Source: Paenisporosarcina quisquiliarum_A
Lineage (GTDB): Bacteria; Bacillota; Bacilli; Bacillales_A; Planococcaceae
DNA length: 64,000 nucleotides
Direction of reading: 5' to 3'
Assembly (NCBI RefSeq): GCF_043641925.1
Contig: NZ_JBHZRU010000001.1
Coordinates: 62,001-126,000, forward strand
The notes under the pieces are model-generated. The model ran no database searches and was not told the DNA's origin. It saw only the letters and a list, made by a program, of their open reading frames with translations. The first letter of the stretch is position 1. Each line of letters opens with the position of its first letter. This document shows, piece by piece, positions 34,144 to 43,770 of the stretch. A program made the translations under genes and the position numbers.

Positions 34144-35070
34144 ATGGAAGATTTTACGTATACGATAACAGAAGAACAAAAAGGTGAACGTATTGACAAA
34201 GCAATTTCACTACTTGAATCAGATTGGTCAAGAAGTCAAATTCAAAATTGGTTAAAAGATGGAGCTGTTTTAGTTAATGGTGAACAAATTAAACCCAATT
34301 ACAAAGTGAAAAAAGACGATGTAATTATCGTTTCACCTCCAGAAGCAGAACCTTTAGACATTCAGTCAGAAGATCTTGATTTAGAAATCATTTATGAAGA
34401 TGCGGACGTTTTGGTTGTCAATAAACCAAGAGGAATGGTTGTACATCCAGCTCCTGGTCATACATCTGGAACTCTTGTAAATGGTTTAATGCATCATTGT
34501 ACAGACCTATCTGGCATTAATGGTGTCATGCGTCCAGGTATTGTCCACCGTATCGACAAAGATACTTCAGGATTATTGATGGTTGCTAAAAATGACAAAG
34601 CTCATGAATCATTAGTTAATCAATTAGTAAAAAAGACAGTAACGAGAAAATATACTGCACTTGTTCATGGACATATTCCGCATGACAAAGGAACAATTGA
34701 TGCACCTTTAGGTCGCGACAAAAAAGATCGTCAAAGTATGGCAGTTGTAGACAGTGGAAAACATGCAATTACACATTTCCGTGTGATTGAACGTTTTGGT
34801 AAATTCACACTTGTTGAATGTCGTCTTGAAACTGGTCGCACACATCAAATCCGTGTTCATATGAAATATATTGGTTTCCCTTTAGCTGGAGATCCGAAGT
34901 ATGGACCAAAGAAAACGATCGAATTTGGTGGACAAGCACTTCATGCTGGCGTACTTGGATTCATGCATCCCCGCACTGAGGAATACATGGAATTTGAGGC
35001 ACCGCTTCCAAAAGTATTTGAAGAGTTACTTGAAGAAATGAAAACTCAAGTTGACACGAAGGAAGACTAA
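34144..35070 (+). CDS. RluD/RluA family 23S rRNA pseudouridine synthase
   Basis: Protein of 308 residues with an N-terminal S4 domain (about 12-75) and the catalytic RluA-type domain. The catalytic Asp is in HRIDKDTSGLLMVAK (about residue 140), with ETGRTHQIRVHMKYIG downstream. Position after lspA and before pyrR matches B. subtilis ylyB. It starts immediately after the lspA stop and its last codons contain the -35 box of the pyr promoter. Confidence 0.94.
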   Translation: MEDFTYTITEEQKGERIDKAISLLESDWSRSQIQNWLKDGAVLVNGEQIKPNYKVKKDDVIIVSPPEAEPLDIQSEDLDLEIIYEDADVLVVNKPRGMVVHPAPGHTSGTLVNGLMHHCTDLSGINGVMRPGIVHRIDKDTSGLLMVAKNDKAHESLVNQLVKKTVTRKYTALVHGHIPHDKGTIDAPLGRDKKDRQSMAVVDSGKHAITHFRVIERFGKFTLVECRLETGRTHQIRVHMKYIGFPLAGDPKYGPKKTIEFGGQALHAGVLGFMHPRTEEYMEFEAPLPKVFEELLEEMKTQVDTKED

Positions 35071-35079
35071 TTCTATAAT
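35051..35079 (+). promoter_or_regulatory. Consensus sigma-A promoter of the pyr operon
   Basis: TTGACA (35051-35056), 17-base spacer, TATAAT (35074-35079): a complete match to consensus. The -35 box lies inside the final codons of the upstream pseudouridine synthase gene. Strong constitutive initiation fits an operon controlled by attenuation. Confidence 0.85.
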
Positions 35080-35107
35080 TGGTCTAACGAATTAAATAGA
35101 ATTCCTT

Positions 35108-35237
35108 TAAAAACAGTCCAGAGAGGCTGAGAAGGTACCGTGAAACGTAAAAAGACACATGCTGTGTGTTTTCCTGCGATATTTTTCTGCATTCACACCC
35201 TCTCATCCTAAATGGACGAGAGGGTTTTTTATTTTCT
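35108..35237 (+). promoter_or_regulatory. PyrR attenuator in the pyrR leader
   Basis: The PyrR-binding loop core AGTCCAGAGAGGCTGAGAAGG starts near 35115; the antiterminator segment follows, and the terminator ACCCTCTCATCC with GGACGAGAGGGT and T-run is at about 35197-35232. UMP-bound PyrR binds the loop and favours termination. Confidence 0.92.
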
Positions 35238-35283
35238 CAAATAAAATGAAACATTGGCGCACGGAAGAAAAGGAGGAGCAATC

Positions 35284-35823
35284 TTGGTGGAAAAAGCAAA
35301 TATCTTAGATGAACAAGCCATAAACCGAGCATTAACTCGTATTGCTCATGAAATCATTGAGCGCAACAAAGGAATCGAAGAGTGCATCCTAGTTGGTATA
35401 AAAACGCGAGGCGCATACTTAGCCAATCGATTAGCTGCAAAAATCGAAAAAATCGAAGGTAAAAGTATTAAATCAGGCGAATTAGACATTACTCTTTATC
35501 GTGATGACCTTTCAATGAAAACAGCCAATAAAGAACCACTCGTTCAACAAGTGGATATTCAACACGCGGTTAAGGATCAAAAAGTAATTCTAGTCGATGA
35601 TGTGCTGTATACAGGTAGAACCGTTCGAGCTGCAATGGATGCAGTGATGGATTTAGGAAGACCTGCACAAATTCAATTAGCAGTCTTAATCGATCGAGGA
35701 CATCGAGAATTACCGATTCGTGCTGATTATGTAGGAAAAAATATTCCTACCGCAAGTATCGAACGCATAGTCGTTCGCTTAAATGAAACAGATCATGAAG
35801 ACAGTGTAACGATTCACGAATAG
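35284..35823 (+). CDS. pyrR: Bifunctional pyr operon attenuator / uracil phosphoribosyltransferase PyrR
   Basis: RNA-binding regulator of 179 residues with a phosphoribosyltransferase fold; PRPP motif VILVDDVLYTGRTVRA is intact. It binds the two attenuators in this operon when UMP is high. TTG 35284 is seven bases after AGGAGG and gives the same N-terminal length as B. subtilis PyrR (MVEKANILDEQAI); GTG 35287 is a close alternative. The longer frame from 35254 begins upstream of the ribosome site. Confidence 0.97.
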   Translation: MVEKANILDEQAINRALTRIAHEIIERNKGIEECILVGIKTRGAYLANRLAAKIEKIEGKSIKSGELDITLYRDDLSMKTANKEPLVQQVDIQHAVKDQKVILVDDVLYTGRTVRAAMDAVMDLGRPAQIQLAVLIDRGHRELPIRADYVGKNIPTASIERIVVRLNETDHEDSVTIHE

Positions 35824-35838
35824 AAGAAAGTAGGGGAA

Positions 35839-37146
35839 ATGATGTCAAACACTCAAGCCATATTAGATATTCACGATAAACCTTCAACAGGAAAGCTAGC
35901 GACTTTAAGTATCCAACACATGTTCGCGATGTTCGGTGCAACGATATTAGTTCCTCAGATAGTTGGATTAAGCCCTGCAATTGCTCTACTTACAAGTGGT
36001 ATTGCTACACTAATTTTCTTGTTTATAACTAAATTTCAAGTACCAGCATATTTAGGGTCTTCATTCGCTTTTATTGCACCTATTCTTTTTTTAACTGGAC
36101 AAGCTGGAATTGGTAGCGCAATGATCGGAAGTCTGTTCGTAGCACTTGTTTATTTTATCGTTTCACTTGTCATATGGAAGACAGGTTATAAATGGATCAT
36201 GAAATTATTGCCACCGATTGTTGTGGCACCTGTTATTATCGTTATTGGTTTGGCTTTATCTCCTGTTGCAGTTGATATGGCAATGAATATTACCGTAAAT
36301 AATGTAAAAGAGTATAGTATGCTTCACTTCTCAGCAGCACTAGTCACATTATTGGCTGCCGTCATTGCAACATTATTCTTTAAAGGCATGATTAGTTTAA
36401 TGCCAGTCTTAATCGGAATTATCGTGGGATATGTGTACTCACTTTTCATCGGAATTGTCGATTATACAGCAGTGACAAAAGCGAAATTGATTGCTGCACC
36501 TGACTTCTTACTTCCGGGGATCGATTATGAATTTATCATTACGCCGACATTAATCATCATCATGGTTCCGATTGCCATCGTGACGATTTCAGAACATATT
36601 GGTCATCAGTTAGTATTAGGGAAAATTGTAAACCGAAATTACATAAAAGAACCGGGACTTCATCGTTCAATACTAGGCGATGGGTTAGGTACATTCATCA
36701 GTGGTTTAATAGGCGGACCACCGAAAACGACTTACGGTGAAAATATTGGTGTACTTGCTATAACTAGAGTTTATAGTGTATATGTAATTGCTGGAGCTGC
36801 TGTACTTGCCATTGTGTTCTCTTTCTTCGGAAAGGTCATGGCATTAATTAGTTCAATTCCAACAGCAGTCTTAGGTGGCATTTCAATTCTATTATTTGGA
36901 ATTATCGCTTCATCTGGTTTACGTATGTTAGTTGATAGCAAGATTGATTTTGGAGATAAACGAAATTTAGTCATCTCATCCATTATTTTAGTTATTGGAA
37001 TCGGTGGAGCAAAACTACATTTCTCGGAGACCTTTGTAATTGAAGGAATGGCTTTGGCTGCAATCGTCGGCGTCATCTTAAACTTAGTGCTACCAGGAAG
37101 ACCGCAAGTTTCTGATGATTTGTTTGAAGAAAATACAACTGAATAA
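35839..37146 (+). CDS. pyrP: Uracil permease (uracil-xanthine transporter family)
   Basis: Membrane symporter of 435 residues with about 12-14 segments. UraA-like features include SIQHMFAMFGATILVPQIVGLSPAIAL at the start, SEHIGHQLVLGKI (the substrate-binding Glu region) and GPPKTTYGENIGVLAITRVYS. It follows pyrR by 15 bases with no attenuator between them, unlike B. subtilis. ATG 35839 or the next ATG at 35842 may be used. Confidence 0.95.
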   Translation: MMSNTQAILDIHDKPSTGKLATLSIQHMFAMFGATILVPQIVGLSPAIALLTSGIATLIFLFITKFQVPAYLGSSFAFIAPILFLTGQAGIGSAMIGSLFVALVYFIVSLVIWKTGYKWIMKLLPPIVVAPVIIVIGLALSPVAVDMAMNITVNNVKEYSMLHFSAALVTLLAAVIATLFFKGMISLMPVLIGIIVGYVYSLFIGIVDYTAVTKAKLIAAPDFLLPGIDYEFIITPTLIIIMVPIAIVTISEHIGHQLVLGKIVNRNYIKEPGLHRSILGDGLGTFISGLIGGPPKTTYGENIGVLAITRVYSVYVIAGAAVLAIVFSFFGKVMALISSIPTAVLGGISILLFGIIASSGLRMLVDSKIDFGDKRNLVISSIILVIGIGGAKLHFSETFVIEGMALAAIVGVILNLVLPGRPQVSDDLFEENTTE

Positions 37147-37157
37147 AACCTTTTAAT

Positions 37158-37272
37158 ACCTAGTCCAGAGAGGCAGGGAAAGGGATTCCAACGAAAAGTT
37201 CCGTGTACATGGATCTTTACTTGGTCATGCCCTGTAGCCTCTCAACACGTTGTTGAGAGGCTTTTATTTTAC
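37158..37272 (+). promoter_or_regulatory. PyrR attenuator between pyrP and pyrB
   Basis: The binding loop AGTCCAGAGAGGCAGGGAAAGG starts near 37162 and closely matches the first attenuator. The terminator GCCTCTCAACA with TGTTGAGAGGC and T-run is at 37237-37271; ATGCCCTGTAGCC upstream offers the alternative antiterminator pairing. Confidence 0.92.
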
Positions 37273-37327
37273 CGTTCAGTTGGAGCAATACACGAACTTG
37301 GGACAATGAAAGAGGAGGGGCTAACGA

Positions 37328-38206
37328 GTGAAGAATTTATTAAGCATGAACGAATTACATCCAGAAGAAATTAATGCGATTCTACAACGCGCTGAGGAAT
37401 TTGAGCATAACGCAACTCCTAATTTAACGAGAACATTTACAGTAGCAAATTTGTTTTTTGAACCAAGCACACGGACAAAAATGAGCTTTGAAATGGCAGA
37501 AAGAAAACTAGGATTACATGTTCTGCCGTTTGAGGCAAGCACTTCAAGTACACAAAAGGGAGAAACCCTTTATGACACAGTTAAAACGTTAGAGTCAATC
37601 GGAGTAGATGCAGTTATAATTCGACATGAAGAAGACGGCTATTACCATCAATTAAGTTCAGGAATAGATTTGGGCGTAATAAATGGTGGAGATGGTTCGG
37701 GGCAGCACCCAACACAATCCTTACTAGATTTATATACGATTAAACAGGAGTTTGGAAAATTTGATAGTTTAGAAGTGGCAATCGTAGGTGACATTGCGCA
37801 CAGCCGAGTCGCTAAATCGAATGCTCAAGCATTAACGAAATTAGGCGCAAATGTAACTTTCCTTTGTCCTAAAGAATGGCAAGGTGACATACAAGCTGAA
37901 TCTAGTTGGGATCAGATCCTACCTAAAGCTGATGTTATCATGCTCCTACGAGTTCAACATGAACGACATGAATCAGCTAAAGGATTTTCAAAAAATGAAT
38001 ACCATGAACAATATGGGTTAACGATCGAACGCTATAAACAATTAAAGCCTGCCGCAATTATCATGCATCCAGCACCAGTAAATCGAGATGTAGAAATTGC
38101 GAGTGAGTTGGTAGAAAGTGAAAAATCTCGGATATTCAAACAAATGCATAACGGAGTCTTTATCCGGATGGCGATACTCGAATCAGTACTAAAGGAGAGA
38201 TTTTAA
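37328..38206 (+). CDS. pyrB: Aspartate carbamoyltransferase catalytic chain
   Basis: Enzyme of 292 residues forming carbamoyl aspartate. The carbamoyl phosphate motif STRT is at 47-50 in FFEPSTRTKMSFE; other residues are DGSGQHPTQSLLD and HPAPVNRDVEI. It is slightly shorter than the 304-residue B. subtilis protein but no domain is missing. No pyrI regulatory chain is present, as expected for Bacillales. GTG start 37328 after AGAGGAGGGG; the stop overlaps pyrC. Confidence 0.97.
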   Translation: MKNLLSMNELHPEEINAILQRAEEFEHNATPNLTRTFTVANLFFEPSTRTKMSFEMAERKLGLHVLPFEASTSSTQKGETLYDTVKTLESIGVDAVIIRHEEDGYYHQLSSGIDLGVINGGDGSGQHPTQSLLDLYTIKQEFGKFDSLEVAIVGDIAHSRVAKSNAQALTKLGANVTFLCPKEWQGDIQAESSWDQILPKADVIMLLRVQHERHESAKGFSKNEYHEQYGLTIERYKQLKPAAIIMHPAPVNRDVEIASELVESEKSRIFKQMHNGVFIRMAILESVLKERF

Positions 38207-39480
38207 TGAGAAAACTAATACAAAACATTCAATTACTAAATGAACAACAAGAATTACAAGCAGGTTCCATATTAATTGAGCAAGGACGTATTATTGAAAT
38301 CAATCCGAAAACAACGACTGACATAGATGAAACCATCGATGGAAAAGGTCATTTTGTTTCTGCAGGCTTTATTGATGTGCATGTGCATTTACGAGAACCA
38401 GGCGGAGAACAAAAAGAAACAATTGAAACGGGTACTGCAGCTGCAGCAAAAGGTGGATATACAACGATTTGTGCCATGCCAAACACAAGACCAGTTCCAG
38501 ATACAGTAGAAAACCTAACAAAGGTAAATGAATTAATTAAAAATAATGCTAAAATCCGCGTACTTCCATATGCATCCATCACCATTCGCGAAGCTGGAAA
38601 AGAACGTACAGATTTAGCAGCATTAAAAGAGCTTGGGGCATTTGCTTTTACAGATGACGGTGTAGGAGTTCAACAAGCTGGCATGATGTATGAAGCGATG
38701 CAAGATGCTGCAAAAATCAATATGCCAATCGTTGCCCATTGTGAAGACAATACATTAATTTATGCAGGAGTTATGCACGAAGGAAAGAAAAATAAGGAAC
38801 TTGGCTTAAAAGGAATCCCTTCCATTGCCGAATCCGTTCATATTGCTCGCGATATATTATTAGCTGAAGCAGCAGGTGCGCATTACCATGTGTGCCACGT
38901 GAGCACGAAAGAATCGGTTCGCGTTATAAGAGATGCGAAAAAAGCTGGGGTTAAAGTTACTGCTGAAGTAAGTCCGCATCATTTACTACTATGTGAAGAT
39001 GATATCCCTTCAAATGACGCCCAGTGGAAAATGAATCCACCACTTCGAGCAAAAGAGGATCTTCAAGCTTTAATAGAAGGATTAGAGGACGGCACATTAG
39101 ACTTTATAGCAACAGATCATGCCCCTCACACGTTTGAAGAAAAGGCAAATGGCATGGAGCAAGCACCATTTGGAATTGTGGGTCTTGAAACAGCATTTCC
39201 ATTGCTGTACACACATTTCGTAAAATCTGGGAAGTGGTCACTTGCTCAACTAATCGCTTGGTTAACTGAAAAACCTGCAGATGTGTTTGGATTACCATAT
39301 GGTCGTTTGCATATGGGTGAGTCAGCAGATTTAGTTTTCATTGATTTGAATAAAGAACAAAAAATAGAGATAGAAAAGTTTCTTTCAAAGGGAACAAATA
39401 CACCATTCAAGGAGTGGTCATGCATCGGCTGGCCAGTAATGACCATGTTTGAAGGCAATATAGTTTGGGAGGAGAAGTGA
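38206..39480 (+). CDS. pyrC: Dihydroorotase
   Basis: Zinc amidohydrolase of 424 residues closing carbamoyl aspartate to dihydroorotate. The metal motif HxH is at 59-61 (DVHVHLREPG), with VAHCEDN, CHVST and ATDHAPHT supplying further ligands and the catalytic Asp. This is the class I type found in pyr operons of Bacillus. Start ATG 38206 shares a base with the pyrB stop; the end overlaps the carA ribosome site. Confidence 0.97.
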   Translation: MRKLIQNIQLLNEQQELQAGSILIEQGRIIEINPKTTTDIDETIDGKGHFVSAGFIDVHVHLREPGGEQKETIETGTAAAAKGGYTTICAMPNTRPVPDTVENLTKVNELIKNNAKIRVLPYASITIREAGKERTDLAALKELGAFAFTDDGVGVQQAGMMYEAMQDAAKINMPIVAHCEDNTLIYAGVMHEGKKNKELGLKGIPSIAESVHIARDILLAEAAGAHYHVCHVSTKESVRVIRDAKKAGVKVTAEVSPHHLLLCEDDIPSNDAQWKMNPPLRAKEDLQALIEGLEDGTLDFIATDHAPHTFEEKANGMEQAPFGIVGLETAFPLLYTHFVKSGKWSLAQLIAWLTEKPADVFGLPYGRLHMGESADLVFIDLNKEQKIEIEKFLSKGTNTPFKEWSCIGWPVMTMFEGNIVWEEK

Positions 39481-39482
39481 TG

Positions 39483-40580
39483 ATGAAAAGAAGTCTCATT
39501 TTAGAAACAGGCGACGTATTTACAGGATTAGCATTCGGTAGTGAAAAAGAGAGTGCCGGGGAAGTTGTTTTTACAACCGGAATGACAGGCTACCAGGAAA
39601 CGTTATCTGACCCATCTTATTGTGGACAAATTGTTACGATGACTTACCCGCTTATCGGCAACTATGGTATTAATCGAGATGACTTCGAATCCATTGAACC
39701 AGCAATTAAAGGCATGGTTGTTCGAGAATTAGCTGATATGCCTTCAAACTTTAGAAGTGATGCATCATTAAATGAACTATTCCTATTAAAAGAGATTCCC
39801 GGAATTCAAGGTGTAGATACACGAAAACTAACTCGAATCATTCGTGAATTCGGTTCAGTAAAAGGGTACTTTACTGAAGCTGGTGTTGAAGTAAACGTGG
39901 AGGAAATAGTTACGAAGTTAAAACAAACCACTTTCCCAACAGACCAAGTAAAACAAGTTTCAACAAAACGCCCATATCCAAGTCCAGGACGAGGAAAACG
40001 TGTGGTTTTAGTGGACTTTGGCATGAAACACGGTATTTTAAGAGAATTAAATAAACGGAATTGTGATGTGGTAGTGGTTCCTTATAATACGACTGCTGAA
40101 GAAATTATGGCGATCTATCCTGACGGGATTATGTTATCTAACGGACCTGGAGATCCAAAAGATGTGCCTGAAGCAATCAATATGCTAAAAGAAATAATAG
40201 GAAAGATTCCTGTTTTCGGTATTTGCTTAGGACATCAATTATTTGCACTAGCAAGCGGTGGCGACACCTTTAAGTTAAAATTCGGACATCGAGGAGCGAA
40301 TCATCCTGTTAAAGATTTAAAAACAGGTCGTACAGAATTAACATCGCAAAACCATGGCTATACAGTGGACCCAGAATCATTAGTCAAAACGAGATTAGAA
40401 GTAACACATGTCGCTTTAAATGACGGAACCGTTGAAGGGTTAAAACATCTGGATTTACCAGCCTTTACCGTACAATATCATCCGGAAGCTTCACCTGGTC
40501 CGGAAGATTCAAATCATTTATTTGATCAATTCATTGAACTCATGAATACGCACGTGAAAGGGGAAAAAAATCATGCCTAA
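39483..40580 (+). CDS. carA: Carbamoyl-phosphate synthase small subunit (glutaminase)
   Basis: Glutamine amidotransferase subunit of 365 residues. The catalytic Cys lies in VFGICLGHQLFALA and the His/Glu pair in QYHPEASPGPED. ATG 39483 (MKRSLILETG) is eight bases after GGGAGGAG and matches the B. subtilis PyrAA N-terminus; ATG 39480 is the alternative. As part of the pyr operon it is the pyrimidine-specific enzyme (PyrAA). It overlaps carB by eight bases. Confidence 0.96.
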   Translation: MKRSLILETGDVFTGLAFGSEKESAGEVVFTTGMTGYQETLSDPSYCGQIVTMTYPLIGNYGINRDDFESIEPAIKGMVVRELADMPSNFRSDASLNELFLLKEIPGIQGVDTRKLTRIIREFGSVKGYFTEAGVEVNVEEIVTKLKQTTFPTDQVKQVSTKRPYPSPGRGKRVVLVDFGMKHGILRELNKRNCDVVVVPYNTTAEEIMAIYPDGIMLSNGPGDPKDVPEAINMLKEIIGKIPVFGICLGHQLFALASGGDTFKLKFGHRGANHPVKDLKTGRTELTSQNHGYTVDPESLVKTRLEVTHVALNDGTVEGLKHLDLPAFTVQYHPEASPGPEDSNHLFDQFIELMNTHVKGEKNHA

Positions 40581-43500
40581 ACGTCACGATATTAAATCCA
40601 TTCTTGTTATCGGTTCAGGTCCAATTGTTATTGGTCAAGCTGCTGAGTTTGACTATGCAGGAACACAAGCTTGTCTTGCGCTAAAAGAAGAAGGATACCG
40701 CGTTATTTTAATTAACTCGAATCCTGCCACGATCATGACCGATACAGAAATTGCAGACAAAGTGTATATCGAACCAATCACTATAGATTTTGTTAGTCGA
40801 ATCTTACGAAAAGAACGACCTGATGCCTTGCTGCCTACGTTAGGTGGACAAACAGGATTAAACATGGCAATTGAACTTGATGAGTCCGGAATTTTGAAAG
40901 AATTAAATATTGAAATATTAGGAACAAAACTCGAAGCAATTCATAAAGCTGAAGACCGAGATTTATTTAGAACGTTAATGAACGAATTAAATGAACCTGT
41001 CCCTGAAAGTGACATCATCCATAATCTTGCAGAAGCTCATGATTTCGTCAGTCGAATCGGATACCCAGTTATCGTTCGTCCAGCATTCACACTTGGCGGA
41101 ACAGGTGGAGGTATTTGTCATAATGATGAAGAGCTAGTGGAAACTGTGACAAGTGGTTTAAAATATAGCCCGGTTACACAATGTTTATTAGAAAAATCCA
41201 TAGCTGGTTTTAAAGAAATAGAATACGAAGTGATGCGTGATTCTAAAGATAACGCGATTGTAGTTTGTAACATGGAAAACGTGGATGCAGTCGGGATTCA
41301 TACAGGCGATTCAATTGTTGTGGCACCAAGTCAAACCTTATCTGACCGTGAATACCAAATGCTTCGAAATGTTTCACTTAAGATCATTCGCGCATTGAAA
41401 ATCGAAGGTGGATGTAATGTCCAACTTGCCCTCGATCCGCATAGCTTTAATTATTACATCATTGAAGTAAATCCACGTGTAAGTCGTTCGTCGGCTTTGG
41501 CTTCAAAAGCAACGGGTTATCCGATCGCGAAATTAGCAGCTAAAATTGCAGTCGGTCTTACATTAGATGAAATGATGAATCCGGTAACAGGTAAAACGTA
41601 CGCATGCTTTGAACCTGCCCTTGACTATGTGGTAACGAAAATTCCGCGCTGGCCATTTGATAAATTCGAATCAGCAAAACGTAATTTAGGAACACAAATG
41701 AAGGCAACAGGTGAAGTAATGGCGATTGGCCGTACGTTTGAAGAATCTATATTAAAAGCGGTACGGTCTCTAGAAACAGATCAATTTCATTTGGAATTAA
41801 AAAACGCTGATTCAATGACTGATGAATGGATTGAAAAGCGTATTCGTCGAGCTGGGGATGAGCGTCTATTCTTTATAGGGGAAGCATTAAGACGTGGCGT
41901 TACGATTGAGACCATACATGAATGGAGTCAAATCGATTTATTCTTCCTGCATAAATTACAAAAAATTGTTCAATTCGAAAAAGTGGTTGCTGAACATCCG
42001 TATGACTATGAGGTTGCTCGACAAGCGAAACGAATGGGCTTTGCGGATAAAACGATTGCAAAGTATTGGAATACGAAAGAATTAGACGTGTATAACTGGA
42101 GAAAAGAGCAAAACTTAATCCCTGTTTTTAAGATGGTGGATACATGTGCAGCAGAATTCGAATCAGAAACACCTTACTTTTACGGAACTTATGAAGATGA
42201 AAATGAGTCGATTCGAACAGAAAAAGAAAGTGTCATCGTTTTAGGTTCAGGCCCGATCCGAATTGGACAAGGTGTTGAGTTCGATTATGCTACTGTGCAT
42301 TCGGTATGGGCAATTAAAGAAGCCGGGTATGAAGCGATTATCATCAACAGCAATCCAGAAACAGTTTCAACAGACTTCTCAATTTCTGACAAGTTGTACT
42401 TTGAACCACTAACCATTGAAGATGTTATGCATATTGTGGATTTAGAGAAACCAAAAGGTGTGGTTGTACAATTCGGCGGTCAAACAGCCATTAATTTAGC
42501 AGATAAATTAGAAGCACGTGGAGTGAAAATTTTAGGAACGACTCTAGAAGATTTAGATCGAGCTGAAAATCGAAACAAATTTGAAAAAGCACTTCATGAA
42601 ATCGGAATCCCTCAACCAATGGGTAAAACGGCAACTTCTGCAGAAGAAGCAGTTGCTATTGGAAATGAAATTGGATACCCCGTACTCGTTCGACCTTCCT
42701 ATGTATTGGGCGGTCGCGCGATGCAAATTGTTTACAATCAAGAAGAACTAGCTCATTACATGGAAAATGCGGTTCAAGCAAGTCCGGAACATCCCGTATT
42801 AATTGACCGTTATTTAACAGGTATTGAAATTGAAGTTGATGCAATTTCTGATGGTGAGAATGTTTGCATACCAGGAATTATGGAACATATTGAACGAGCG
42901 GGAGTTCACTCTGGAGACTCGATTGCAGTCTATCCACCACAAAATCTATCAGTGGAACATATCAACACATTGGTTGATTACACCACACGTTTAGCTAGAG
43001 GTTTGAACATCATTGGATTAATGAACATTCAATATGTTATTTCAAAAGGTGAAGTGTATGTGATTGAGGTAAACCCTCGATCTAGTCGCACAGTTCCATT
43101 CTTAAGCAAAATTACAAATATCCCAATGGCGAAAATTGCGACGAAAGCGATTTTAGGACAATCCCTCCTGGAACAAGGAATTCAAAATGGACTCGCACCA
43201 TCACCGGCTGGCGTATTTGTTAAAGTGCCAGTCTTCAGCTTTGCTAAGTTGAGAAGAGTGGATATTACATTAGGACCTGAAATGAAGTCAACTGGAGAAG
43301 TAATGGGGAAAGATATTACTCTAGAAAAAGCGCTATATAAAGGCTTAGTTGCATCAGGTTTAGAAATAAAAGATCATGGCTCAGTTCTTATGACAATCGC
43401 GGATAAGGATAAGGAAGAGGCAACTGCTTTAGCAAAACGCTTTACAGCAATCGGCTATCATATTTTAGCTACTGAAGGTACTGCGCGTGAGCTAAAAGCA

Positions 43501-43770
43501 TTAGGGATTCCTGTAACGACAGTAAATAAAATTGGTAGTGAAGGACCAACACTTCTTGACTATATTCAAAAAGGCGAAGCTCAGTTCGTTATTAACACCT
43601 TAACGAAAGGGAAACAGCCTGAGCGTGATGGTTTCCGTATTCGTCGAGAATCAGTCGAAAACGGCATTGCTTGTTTCACTTCTCTCGATACGGCAGAAGC
43701 CATGTTACGCGTAATTGAATCAATGACCTTCCAAGCAGAAGAGATGCCGAAGCAAGGAGTGCTTTCATGA
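40573..43770 (+). CDS. carB: Carbamoyl-phosphate synthase large subunit
   Basis: Enzyme of 1065 residues with two homologous ATP-grasp synthetase halves (about 1-400 and 550-935), each opening with VIGSGPIVIGQ or VLGSGPIRIGQ, an oligomerisation domain between them and a C-terminal allosteric MGS-like domain (from about 936). Both halves keep their NPR metal motifs (EVNPRVSRSSALAS and EVNPRSSRTVPFLS). The pyrimidine-operon location marks it as PyrAB. Its stop overlaps pyrK (ATGA). Confidence 0.97.
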   Translation: MPKRHDIKSILVIGSGPIVIGQAAEFDYAGTQACLALKEEGYRVILINSNPATIMTDTEIADKVYIEPITIDFVSRILRKERPDALLPTLGGQTGLNMAIELDESGILKELNIEILGTKLEAIHKAEDRDLFRTLMNELNEPVPESDIIHNLAEAHDFVSRIGYPVIVRPAFTLGGTGGGICHNDEELVETVTSGLKYSPVTQCLLEKSIAGFKEIEYEVMRDSKDNAIVVCNMENVDAVGIHTGDSIVVAPSQTLSDREYQMLRNVSLKIIRALKIEGGCNVQLALDPHSFNYYIIEVNPRVSRSSALASKATGYPIAKLAAKIAVGLTLDEMMNPVTGKTYACFEPALDYVVTKIPRWPFDKFESAKRNLGTQMKATGEVMAIGRTFEESILKAVRSLETDQFHLELKNADSMTDEWIEKRIRRAGDERLFFIGEALRRGVTIETIHEWSQIDLFFLHKLQKIVQFEKVVAEHPYDYEVARQAKRMGFADKTIAKYWNTKELDVYNWRKEQNLIPVFKMVDTCAAEFESETPYFYGTYEDENESIRTEKESVIVLGSGPIRIGQGVEFDYATVHSVWAIKEAGYEAIIINSNPETVSTDFSISDKLYFEPLTIEDVMHIVDLEKPKGVVVQFGGQTAINLADKLEARGVKILGTTLEDLDRAENRNKFEKALHEIGIPQPMGKTATSAEEAVAIGNEIGYPVLVRPSYVLGGRAMQIVYNQEELAHYMENAVQASPEHPVLIDRYLTGIEIEVDAISDGENVCIPGIMEHIERAGVHSGDSIAVYPPQNLSVEHINTLVDYTTRLARGLNIIGLMNIQYVISKGEVYVIEVNPRSSRTVPFLSKITNIPMAKIATKAILGQSLLEQGIQNGLAPSPAGVFVKVPVFSFAKLRRVDITLGPEMKSTGEVMGKDITLEKALYKGLVASGLEIKDHGSVLMTIADKDKEEATALAKRFTAIGYHILATEGTARELKALGIPVTTVNKIGSEGPTLLDYIQKGEAQFVINTLTKGKQPERDGFRIRRESVENGIACFTSLDTAEAMLRVIESMTFQAEEMPKQGVLS

